Positions 6,915 to 13,920 of a stretch of DNA of 40,255 bases are shown piece after piece (within the stretch, counting starts at the first letter, position 1; each line of letters begins with the position of its first letter). The DNA is from an uncultured Streptococcus sp. (GTDB lineage Bacteria; Bacillota; Bacilli; Lactobacillales; Streptococcaceae), in contig CABSRC010000002.1 in NCBI GenBank assembly GCA_902480035.1, positions 1 through 40,255 on the forward strand, in the 5' to 3' direction. The notes beneath the pieces were generated by a model, which saw only the letters and a program-made list of their open reading frames with translations, searched no databases and was not told where the DNA came from. A program made the position numbers and the translations under genes.

Positions 6915-7200
6915 GTTTCAGCGTAATCACCTACAAATGGACTATTATAGCGAGAGCTACCAAGATTTTGAACGTGACTTCTACCGCTACTCTAACATGA
7001 ATATTCCATTGACCTTCCTAACTGATGATATCCTAAAAACAATGGCGACTTCACGTAAGAATTACTTTGTCCTCAATAAGGAAAAGTCCAGAGATAACCG
7101 CGATCACTTCTTCATATTTGAAGTAAGTACCGTAGATGAGAATCCGCTAATCTATCATTATACATATAAGAAAACTACAATATATTTAGCAGAAAAATAG
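6901..7200 (+). CDS. DUF5960-like small protein
   Basis: A 99-aa protein resembling the DUF5960 family found beside streptococcal umuC/yolD genes: QMDYYSESYQDFERDFYRYSNMNIPLTFLTDDILK and a C-terminal FFIFEVSTVDENPLIYHYTYKKT. No membrane segment or known catalytic motif is seen. I start at the ATG at 6901 because GAGGAGG lies about 6 nt before it, inside the end of the YolD-like gene. It is last in the cluster and is followed at once by a strong terminator. Confidence 0.75.
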   Translation: MNQLEFQRNHLQMDYYSESYQDFERDFYRYSNMNIPLTFLTDDILKTMATSRKNYFVLNKEKSRDNRDHFFIFEVSTVDENPLIYHYTYKKTTIYLAEK

Positions 7201-7229
7201 GAGCAGTTCAATTGACTGTTCCTATTTTT
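7192..7229. terminator. Bidirectional terminator between the umuC cluster and msr(D)
   Basis: The stem AAAAATAGGAGCAGT / ACTGTTCCTATTTTT has 15 pairs (one G-U wobble) with an A-run on one side and a T-run on the other, so it can serve both converging units. It overlaps the stop codon of the DUF5960-like gene. Confidence 0.85.
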
Positions 7230-7317
7230 AATATTCATAAAATCTAAAGTCTTTATACTCTTTAACAATGGAGTCGCCAACCAGAACAGACTATACTGAC
7301 CAGCGACTACCTTAAAT

Positions 7318-8781
7318 TTAATGTTTCAGATTTATTTTCTTATCTCTAATTTCATAAACTACATCTGCTACATTTTCGAGTAATCGTTTATCGTGGGTGA
7401 TAAACACGATAGTTCCGGTGTACTCCTTCATTAGTATTTCCAAAGCCTCTAAACTTGGTATGTCAAGGAAGTTACTGGGTTCATCCATTATTAGGATGTT
7501 ATATCTACCCATGAGCATTTTAGCAAGCAACAATTTTATAATTTCTCCACCGCTTAAAACAGATAAACTTTTTCCAATATCGTTCTGTTTGAACCCCATA
7601 GATGCTAGCACTGAACGAATTTCTGATATATTGTAGTCACAATCCTTCTGCATAAACTCCATAACATTCTGATTACTGTTGTACTTGTAACCATTCTGTG
7701 CAAAGTAACCTATTTTTGCCTTAGGCGAAATAGAAATTCCTTCTTCATGGTTTAAGATCATTTGGATTAAAGTTGTTTTTCCGATTCCATTACCACCAGT
7801 TAACGCCACTTTTGCTCCTAACGGAATTTGAAAAGATGCATTTTCAAACAGAGCCTTATCCCCAAATACTTTATTAATTTCTGCACCGACTATAGGGTAT
7901 GGATTATGGAGCTCCAATGCTTTACTTTGCCTGAAACGAATTCTGCGAATGCCTTCCGGAGCTTCTACTTTTCCTAAGGCCGCAATCCTGTGCTCTAGGG
8001 TTTTAGCAGCATTATACATCTTTTTTTCCTTACTTCCTATTGATTTTTGATGAGCTAAACGCCCTCCGTCTTCAGTACTTTTTTTCTTTGAAGAACCTTT
8101 TGCCTTCTGTTCTATTTTACGAGCCTGTTTTCGCTTTTCCTCCGCAGCCCTTTCCAATCGGGCACGTTCCGCAATAAATTGTTCGTATTCTGCAGCTTGG
8201 CTCTTACGTTCTTCCTCTTTCTGACGAAGATAATCAGAATAGTTTCCCCAATACTCAGTGATTTTGCCATCTTTCAGTTCCCATATTTTATCTACTATTT
8301 CATCAAGAAAATAGCGGTCATGGCTAATAACTAACAGTGCACCTGTAAAATATTTTAGCTGTCCTATTAGAAAATCAATTCCTTCACGGTCTAAATGGCT
8401 CGTAGGTTCATCCGCTAAAATACCATGAACCTGTGCCGATAAGGCCTGTGCTATTTTAAGCCTTGTTTCTTCACCACCGCTCATAGTCTGTATATTTAAT
8501 TGCTCAACACCTAGCTTGCCTACAAGTGCAAAATCTTTTTCCTCCTGCAGAGTTACTTCGTCCAACTGGGGAATATAGGCAAGTTCACCCAGACGATTCA
8601 TTTTACATCCTGGGGGAGTTAATTCTCCTAAAAGTACCCTGAGTAAAGTGCTTTTTCCAGCACCATTTGCTCCTACTAAACCAATACGGTCATAATCATA
8701 TACTTCTAATTCATTTATATCTAAAACATCGCGTCCTTTGAATTCCACACGAATGTCTTTTGCTTTTAATATTAATTCCAT
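7318..8781 (-). CDS. msr(D): ABC-F ribosomal protection protein Msr(D) (Mel)
   Basis: A 487-aa ABC-F ATPase with no membrane domain. It binds the ribosome and dislodges 14- and 15-membered macrolides and ketolides. Two ATPase domains are visible: Walker [10 protein letters not shown] (about 37-45) with signature MSGGE, and Walker [10 protein letters not shown] with LSGGE, joined by a charged coiled-coil interdomain linker ([23 protein letters not shown] region) that reaches the peptidyl-transferase centre. As far as I can recall the sequence matches Msr(D)/Mel throughout, at full length. ACAGGAGG precedes the ATG. It follows mef(E) by 119 bp, the standard spacing, with its own leader peptide in the gap. 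Confidence 0.97.
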
Positions 8782-8826
8782 AACATTTCCTCCTGTCTAT
8801 AATCGCATGCTTTCATTTGCTTGTAT

Positions 8827-8854
8827 GCAGGGAAAACCCTGCGATTTTAGCAGG
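8827..8854 (-). promoter_or_regulatory. Competing hairpins of the msr(D) attenuator
   Basis: On the transcript, CCTGC-TAAAATC-GCAGG can form one hairpin and GCAGGG-TTTT-CCCTGC another; both need the same central GCAGG segment, so only one can exist at a time. They lie just after the MsrDL leader peptide. Known work on msr(D) shows macrolide-stalled translation of that leader shifts such a balance to let transcription go on. Confidence 0.75.
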
Positions 8855-8859
8855 AAGAG

Positions 8860-8880
8860 TTACATGAAAATAAGATACAT
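8860..8880 (-). CDS. msrDL: MsrDL leader peptide (MYLIFM)
   Basis: A 6-codon frame MYLIFM-stop with GGAGG 7 nt before the ATG. This is the known macrolide-sensing leader of msr(D): ribosomes with bound erythromycin stall on it and the downstream hairpins rearrange. It is far below normal gene-calling length but is intact here. Confidence 0.9.
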   Translation of the reverse strand: MYLIFM

Positions 8881-8900
8881 AAATATTCCTCCAATATTGT

Positions 8901-10118
8901 TTATTTTAAATCTAATTTTCTAACCTCAGTTATCATTTGGCAAACTATAGCAATGCCAATAATTAAAATACCTGATAGTAAAAACCAATGATTTACACCG
9001 ATTTTATCAGCAAAGAATCCAGAAAGAATTAACCCAATTGGCATAGCAAGTGACATGATACTTCCGATCAAAGAAAATACACGTCCTAAATATTCAGGCT
9101 TAATTTTCTCCTGAAAAAGAGCTGTTTGCACACCGCTATAAAATGGCACCGAAAGCCCCATTATTGCACAGCAAACTACGAATATTACAAATCCATTTGG
9201 AGGAAGTATTCCCGAAACGGCTAAACTGGTCCCCATTATAAAAAATGAACTTGTTATTAGTAATACATGCTTTTCGAAGCCCCCTAATCTTCCTAATAAT
9301 AAGCCTCCTGCTAGCATCCCAAATGCAAAGGAAATTTCCGTAATAGAAATATGCACAGGCGTTCCATTAAAGTGTTCCATGCTTATTAAAGGAAATAGTG
9401 CATTGATTGGCATATAAACAAAAGTATATAGTGTTCCTAAGAGTAATAAGGCAAACAATCCTTTGTTTTGTCTCAGAACCACAACTCCTTCTTTCATCTC
9501 CCTTATGAAATTTGGTTCTAAACTTTGCACTTGATTACCCAGCTTAGGTATACGTACAATTGCTACCGTAATAGATGCAATCACAGCACCCAATACGTCG
9601 ATGGCAATAATAGCATTTAAATCCCAAACGGAGTATAAGAGTGCTGCAACTGCCGGACTAACAATATAGCTTATAGACTGCAAAGACTGACTATAGCCTG
9701 CGCATTTCGTTAGCTGTTCTTCTGGTACTAAAAGTGGTGTAACCGCATTGAGTGCTGGGGTATGAAAAGCTGTTCCAATGCTACGGATAAACAATACTAT
9801 CATAATCATCCAGACAGGTAGCTCCATACAGAATGCAACAATAGCAAGCACTGCACCAGCTGCTGCGATAATTAAATCGGCACCAATCATTATCTTCTTC
9901 CTATCATGACGATCCACTAGCACACCAATGGCAGGTCCCAAAATCGCATAGGGTAAAAAACCTACTAATGAAGCCATAGACAAGACCATCGCAGATCCTG
10001 TTTTTTCTGTAAGGTAAAAAATAATCGCCATTTGCAGGATGGCACTAGTGATTAATGATACTGCTTGCCCTGCCCATATTGCATAAAATTTTCGTTTCCA
10101 ATTGTTGTATTTTTCCAT
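8901..10118 (-). CDS. mef(E): Macrolide efflux MFS transporter Mef(E)/Mef(A)
   Basis: A 405-aa major facilitator protein with about 12 hydrophobic helices and the MFS loop motif GVLVDRHDRKK (about 65-75). It exports 14- and 15-membered macrolides (M phenotype) and works with Msr(D). The N-terminus MEKYNNWKRKFYAIWAGQ and several internal positions agree with the Mef(E) form rather than Mef(A) as I remember them; the two are about 90% identical, so the subtype needs an alignment. Full length, no lesions. Expression is governed by the leader at 10386-10412 and two terminators. Confidence 0.95.
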   Translation of the reverse strand: MEKYNNWKRKFYAIWAGQAVSLITSAILQMAIIFYLTEKTGSAMVLSMASLVGFLPYAILGPAIGVLVDRHDRKKIMIGADLIIAAAGAVLAIVAFCMELPVWMIMIVLFIRSIGTAFHTPALNAVTPLLVPEEQLTKCAGYSQSLQSISYIVSPAVAALLYSVWDLNAIIAIDVLGAVIASITVAIVRIPKLGNQVQSLEPNFIREMKEGVVVLRQNKGLFALLLLGTLYTFVYMPINALFPLISMEHFNGTPVHISITEISFAFGMLAGGLLLGRLGGFEKHVLLITSSFFIMGTSLAVSGILPPNGFVIFVVCCAIMGLSVPFYSGVQTALFQEKIKPEYLGRVFSLIGSIMSLAMPIGLILSGFFADKIGVNHWFLLSGILIIGIAIVCQMITEVRKLDLK

Positions 10119-10180
10119 TTATATTATCTCCTGCATATTATTTTGCTTGAATTTCTATTTTGAATAGCATTCTAGGCAAT

Positions 10181-10224
10181 AAAAAATGCAGGCCAAACCC
10201 CACAATGTGGCTTTTGGTCTGCAT
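10181..10224 (-). terminator. Terminator-like hairpin in the mef(E) leader (distal)
   Basis: On the minus strand, arms ATGCAGACCAAA and TTTGGCCTGCAT (one mismatch) enclose a smaller CCACATTGTGG helix and are followed by TTTTTT. It lies about 60 nt before the mef(E) start and fits the intrinsic terminator of the macrolide attenuator. Confidence 0.8.
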
Positions 10225-10338
10225 ACATACAATTTGGAAACATTCATATTAAAGACATAGTTAAATAAAGGTATAGTTAAATAACCAATATCCTCACCGT
10301 AACTAATGAATGCTCAATATCGTATAAATAAGCACAAC

Positions 10339-10376
10339 AAAAAAGCCTATCATCGGGTATAGATTCTGCTTTTTTT
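10339..10376 (-). terminator. Terminator-like hairpin in the mef(E) leader (proximal)
   Basis: On the minus strand AAAAAAGC...CTAT-ACCCGATG-ATAG-GCTTTTTTT folds into a hairpin with an internal loop and a T7 tail, about 10 nt after the stop of the MTASMRLR leader peptide. Stalling of a ribosome on the leader could influence it. Confidence 0.75.
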
Positions 10377-10385
10377 ATTGCCAGC

Positions 10386-10412
10386 TTATCTTAAACGCAT
10401 TGAGGCTGTCAT
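10386..10412 (-). CDS. mef(E) leader peptide (MTASMRLR)
   Basis: An 8-codon frame MTASMRLR-stop with AGGAGG 10 nt before the ATG. It is the known regulatory peptide of the inducible mef(E)/mel operon: macrolide-bound ribosomes stall in it and transcription passes the downstream terminators. Intact here, so induction should be possible. Confidence 0.9.
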   Translation of the reverse strand: MTASMRLR

Positions 10413-10452
10413 AGTTTCGGTTCCTCCTACATCTTTGTTTATATCAATTTAT

Positions 10453-10481
10453 AGTATAACACAACAAGATGATATGTTCAA
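10453..10481 (-). promoter_or_regulatory. Promoter of the mef(E)-msr(D) operon
   Basis: -35 TTGAAC (10476-10481) and -10 TATACT (10453-10458) with a 17-bp spacer, about 40 bp upstream of the leader peptide ATG. Confidence 0.8.
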
Positions 10482-10503
10482 TATAAAAGTTATGGAATGA
10501 GAC

Positions 10504-10674
10504 TCATACTTCCAATTCGATGCCAGATTTAAAGGATATGACGAAGTTTTCTTCATAGACTGTAACGCTCTGGATTATCTTCCTTAGTAGCAAGCGATTA
10601 GCTTTCACAAAATCTTCTGTTTGTAGTTTTAAAAATTCATCAGGATTTTCTAACTCAACCTCAAAATATTTCAT
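10504..10674 (-). pseudogene. Small frame resembling the C-terminal tail of a large serine recombinase
   Basis: From the ATG at 10674 (GAGGGA about 8 nt before it) the frame gives 56 aa: MKYFEVELENPDEFLKLQ, then LLLRKIIQSVTVYEENFVISFKSGIELEV. The ending (RxxIxxVxVYxxxxxxxFKSGIExEV) looks like the last strand-rich segment of large serine recombinases. No resolvase catalytic domain precedes it. It lies about 390 bp from attachment site 3, where an integrase gene of a rumA-inserting element could be expected. I infer a remnant; it could instead be a small protein in its own right. Confidence 0.45.
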
Positions 10675-10864
10675 TTTACATTCCCTCATTTCATTTATTG
10701 ATAAATTGAGTTTGCAAAAAAGAGTGGACAATTTTTGTCTACTCTTAACCTTTAAAATAGTTTTTTTTAATCGATTTGAAGTTGCCTAAATTATTACTTA
10801 TTCGGTAAAATGAAGTATTGCTTTCAACAGATTTCCTTCAACTACACTTCACTTGATTCAAACA

Positions 10865-11094
10865 AGGTGGGTACATTTCTATTCCCACAAACTCCTTGTC
10901 AATGGAAACAAACACGTACCCACAGGGTAAATGGAAATAGAAACTGATAATTTCTAGCTATCACTTCTACTCATTCCAAAAATTTTCTCACTCTGATACT
11001 TACCCACCATAAAGCAAAAAGCCTTGCAATCAAGGCTTTCATTATCCCTTTCGTTCAAAGGTTTCTAAGCTTTTACGAGCAGAGCGACACACTC
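10865..11094. repeat. 230-bp direct repeat, copy 2 (element end)
   Basis: The partner of 5481-5709, about 90% identical, with the same order of inverted arms (GTGGGTACATTT / complement of CACGTACCCAC) and the same hairpin (11017-11039). Similarity between copies stops at the GAGTGTGT core, where copy 1 continues into HVECV coding sequence and copy 2 into unrelated DNA. This abrupt edge is what site-specific recombination at the core would leave. Confidence 0.75.
11065..11094 (-). other. rumA-type 3' end, putative attachment site 3
   Basis: The minus strand encodes ECVALLVKA followed by TAG, almost the same as site 2, but the two codons before it (Thr-Ala) replace His-Val. It lies 94 bp downstream of the rlmD stop. 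Core GAGTGTGTCGC. Confidence 0.65.
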
Positions 11095-11188
11095 AGCGGT
11101 TCGCTATCTCCGTTCTGTCTGCGTGCTAGCACTTGTCAATCACGGACAGCTATCGCATGGGTGGAAGTAAATGCTAATCTTCGTCGTT
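11095..11188. other. Short unassigned stretch between attachment site 3 and rlmD
   Basis: About 94 bp with no gene; higher GC than the flanking repeat. A weak GCTAGC palindrome is present. Nothing further can be supported. Confidence 0.4.
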
Positions 11189-12544
11189 TTACTCCTTGAC
11201 TAGCAAACTTACCGCCTCAACATGATGCGTTTGCGGAAAAAGATCCACCGGCTGTACTTTCTTCAATTCATAGCCCAATTCTTGGTAGAGTTTGATATCA
11301 CGCGCCATGGTCGCGACATTACAAGAGATATAGGCGATGCGGTCAGCTCCTGTTTGGGCACTTGCTTTTATAAAGCTTTCAGTCAAGCCCTTGCGTGGTG
11401 GGTCGACCAGGATGGCAGTTGGTTGGATGCCTTCCTTGAGCCAACTTTTCATGGCATTTTCAGCTGTGTCACAGACATAATGGGCATTTGTGATGCCATT
11501 TAAGCTAGCATTCCTCTGGCTATTTTCTACTGCTTCTGGGATGACTTCGACACCATAAACTTCCTTAACATGCTTAGCGACTGATAAGCCAATAGTCCCG
11601 ATTCCTGAGTAGGCATCAATCACCACATCCTCTTCTCTTAAGTCCGCAAAGTCAATGGCTGTCTGATAGAGCTTCTCTGCCATTTCGGTATTGACCTGAT
11701 AAAAGGCTGGTCCAGAGATTTGGAAGCTATTCCCCAACATTTGGTCGGTAATGTAATCTTGGCCATAAAGCGTACGCCATTCTTTCCCAAAAATAGCATT
11801 GGTATTCTGGTCATTAATATTTTGCATGACAGACACAATCTCTGGGAACTGCTTGATGACTTGTTCAATCAACTGTTCCACACGGAAAATCTTAGGACGA
11901 GTGGTGACCAAAATGACCATGATTTCTCCAGAATGATGTCCTCGACGTACAACAAGGTTTCGAATCAGACCAGACTGTTCCTTCTCATCATAGGGTTTTA
12001 AGTCATAGCGACGAAGCAAATCACGTAAAGCCACAATAACTTGGTCAATCACTGGATCTTGGATATAAAAATCTTCTAGTGGCATCAAATCATGAGAGTT
12101 CTTCCGAAAGAAGCCTGTTTCGACCTGACCATTGACACGACGAACAGGGACTTGGGCCTTGTTGCGGTATTGGACAGGATTTTCCATGCCAAGAGTATCT
12201 GCGACCTCTATATCCATGATTCCAGCAATTTTATAAAGGCTATCTTTTACTTGCTTGGTTTTAAACTTGAGTTGCTCTGGATAAGCTAAATGACCCAAGT
12301 CAGCAATTCCTGAACGCAGGTAAGCCAAATCTAAGTCTTGGTTACGATGTGGAGATTGTGTAAGATATTCCTCGACCTTACCAAAACCAATCTTTTTATT
12401 GACCTTAAGCACGCGCATGCGGATAACTTCTCCAGGCAGAGCATTCTCCACAAAAAAGACCAGGCCATCGACCTTGGCCACTCCTGCTCCTTCGTAGGTC
12501 AAATCGACAATCTCAACGGTTACAATTTCATTTTTCTTTAACAT
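11189..12544 (-). CDS. rlmD: 23S rRNA (uracil-5-)-methyltransferase, RumA/RlmD (RlmCD-like)
   Basis: A 451-aa SAM-dependent enzyme making m5U in 23S rRNA. An N-terminal TRAM domain (about 1-60) binds RNA; then DAYSGIGTIGLSVA (SAM motif I), ILVDPPRKGL and the catalytic SCNVATMARD with its Cys. The C-terminus is PQTHHVEAVSLLVKE. The Cys cluster that holds a 4Fe-4S centre in E. coli RumA is absent: the matching region reads YLRSGIADLGHLAYPEQLKFK-like without Cys, and the protein has only two Cys. Gram-positive relatives such as RlmCD methylate two sites (747 and 1939); I cannot tell which sites apply here. Its 3' end is the docking side of the accessory island. Confidence 0.88.
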   Translation of the reverse strand: MLKKNEIVTVEIVDLTYEGAGVAKVDGLVFFVENALPGEVIRMRVLKVNKKIGFGKVEEYLTQSPHRNQDLDLAYLRSGIADLGHLAYPEQLKFKTKQVKDSLYKIAGIMDIEVADTLGMENPVQYRNKAQVPVRRVNGQVETGFFRKNSHDLMPLEDFYIQDPVIDQVIVALRDLLRRYDLKPYDEKEQSGLIRNLVVRRGHHSGEIMVILVTTRPKIFRVEQLIEQVIKQFPEIVSVMQNINDQNTNAIFGKEWRTLYGQDYITDQMLGNSFQISGPAFYQVNTEMAEKLYQTAIDFADLREEDVVIDAYSGIGTIGLSVAKHVKEVYGVEVIPEAVENSQRNASLNGITNAHYVCDTAENAMKSWLKEGIQPTAILVDPPRKGLTESFIKASAQTGADRIAYISCNVATMARDIKLYQELGYELKKVQPVDLFPQTHHVEAVSLLVKE

Positions 12545-12567
12545 GGTGTTCTATCTTTCTACAAATT

Positions 12568-12601
12568 AAAAGGGGTGGAGTCCAAAACTCCTATCCCCTT
12601 A
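12568..12601. terminator. Terminator after the aro/lcp operon
   Basis: Minus-strand stem AAGGGGATAGGAGT / ACTCCACCCCTT with imperfect pairs, then TTTTAATTT. It lies in the 62-bp gap between the LCP gene and rlmD, so rlmD is probably transcribed on its own. Confidence 0.7.
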
Positions 12602-12606
12602 TTATA

Positions 12607-13920
12607 TCATCTCAGTCCCATTTGGTACAATTTCTTTTTATAAGCATCGAAATCGACGAGCAAGCCTTGGCCCCCGTACATATCGTAGGCATCGACCCAA
12701 TCCCCATTTTCTGGAATGGTCACTCGTTCAATTCCTTTTCCAGCACTTCCAACCAGGCCAAGTCCATTGGTCAATAGGAAGGAGAAAGGTACATTGGTAG
12801 ACGTCATAGCAAAGACTTTCCCGAGGGCTTCTGATCCCGTAAAGAGTTTGGTTGGATCCTTGATCTGATGCATGATAGCAGACATGACCTCTTGCTGGCG
12901 ACGGGTCCGACCAAAGTCCCCTTCATCATCCTTACGGAAACGCGAGTAATTGAGAAGGGTCCGGCCATCCATCCGTTGCTTTCCAACCTTGATGGTTTGC
13001 TGCGGAACGACACCGTCTTTCATGTTCAAATCGTCTGGAACTTCTACTTCACCGACCTTTTCGCCATCAACCGTTGAAAATTGCGCATTCATCTCGACCC
13101 CATTTGGGAAGAGCGTATCGATTGCTGTCGCAAAGGTCTTGAAATCGACCATGGCGTAATATTGGATGTCAATGTCAAAGTTATCTTTGAGCATCTGACG
13201 CACCAATTCAGCCCCTTGGTTGTTATTTTGCTCCCCGATAGTGAAGGCCGTATTGAGCTTCTGGTCGTAGTAGCCATCATATTCAGGAATATTTTGCTGG
13301 CTGACTCCATCGATATGGACCAGTGTATCCCGCATGAAGCTGACCATCTTGATCTTGCCTTCTTTGTTATTGACATTGACCACCATGATGGAGTCTGTCC
13401 GTGTCTCATCTGACTTCTCACCGATCCGACCATCTGTCCCCAAAATCAGGATATTGACCCCATCTCGCGACTTCTTGCCGTTAAATTTCTCAACGACAGC
13501 CGGTTTGGCATCTGGACCTGTCGGCTTGCTGTTGAGACCTTTCACAAACATGAAGACCATGCCGCCAATAATGAGCAAGAAAAAGAGAGCAAGCCACTTG
13601 AGGATCCGCTTGACGCGGATCTTTTTCCGTGGTTTCTTAGGTATATCGCTCGTCGCAGCAACTGCTTTTTTCTTAGACTTTTTGCTACGTGATTGGTAAA
13701 CAGGGAGATCCCCAATCGGTTCAGCAATCTCACCTTGCACTTCTTCTGTAGCGTCTACCTCAGGTTGAAGGGCTTCTGCTTCCTCATAAGCTCCTTGGCT
13801 CTTCTTGAGCAGGTAATTGTATTCTAGTTGTTCTCGTTCATTCAAATAATGAAAATTTGAGTATAAGTACTCTAATCGCTTTCGCTCATGGTGAGATAGA
13901 AAGTTGGATTCGTTACTCAT
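12607..13920 (-). CDS. LytR-CpsA-Psr (LCP) family protein
   Basis: A 437-aa membrane-anchored enzyme of the family that attaches wall teichoic acid, capsule or other glycopolymers to peptidoglycan. A long charged cytoplasmic N-terminus (1-108) is followed by one membrane helix (about 109-130, ILKWLALFFLLIIGG) and an extracytoplasmic LCP domain (about 150-400) with ILILGTDGR, TRTDSIMVV, SFMRDT (conserved Arg) and YSRFRKDDEGDFGRTRRQQ. It is last in the aromatic operon and starts in the ATGA overlap with pheA. The matching pneumococcal position holds psr. Acceptor polymer unknown. Confidence 0.9.
   Translation of the reverse strand: MSNESNFLSHHERKRLEYLYSNFHYLNEREQLEYNYLLKKSQGAYEEAEALQPEVDATEEVQGEIAEPIGDLPVYQSRSKKSKKKAVAATSDIPKKPRKKIRVKRILKWLALFFLLIIGGMVFMFVKGLNSKPTGPDAKPAVVEKFNGKKSRDGVNILILGTDGRIGEKSDETRTDSIMVVNVNNKEGKIKMVSFMRDTLVHIDGVSQQNIPEYDGYYDQKLNTAFTIGEQNNNQGAELVRQMLKDNFDIDIQYYAMVDFKTFATAIDTLFPNGVEMNAQFSTVDGEKVGEVEVPDDLNMKDGVVPQQTIKVGKQRMDGRTLLNYSRFRKDDEGDFGRTRRQQEVMSAIMHQIKDPTKLFTGSEALGKVFAMTSTNVPFSFLLTNGLGLVGSAGKGIERVTIPENGDWVDAYDMYGGQGLLVDFDAYKKKLYQMGLR

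Larger units (their letters stand above)
5716..11094. mobile_element. MEGA-type macrolide efflux module (mef(E)-msr(D)) between rumA-type 3' ends
   Basis: This 5.4-kb segment carries mef(E), msr(D), their attenuator leaders, a 5'-truncated umuC and three satellite genes. That gene set and the size match the macrolide efflux genetic assembly (MEGA, 5.4-5.5 kb) known from pneumococcus and viridans streptococci, whose non-resistance ORFs resemble Tn5252 genes. Here it is bracketed by attachment-like rumA 3' ends and ends on the right in repeat copy 2. It has no intact recombinase; only a recombinase-tail-like frame remains at 10504-10674. The exact MEGA ends cannot be fixed without a reference alignment. 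Confidence 0.75.

Noticed and set aside
13081..13413. Long plus-strand frames opposite the LCP gene, and similar ones opposite aroA, ligA and pulA
   Set aside because: They are antisense shadows of high-confidence genes, without SD or family match.
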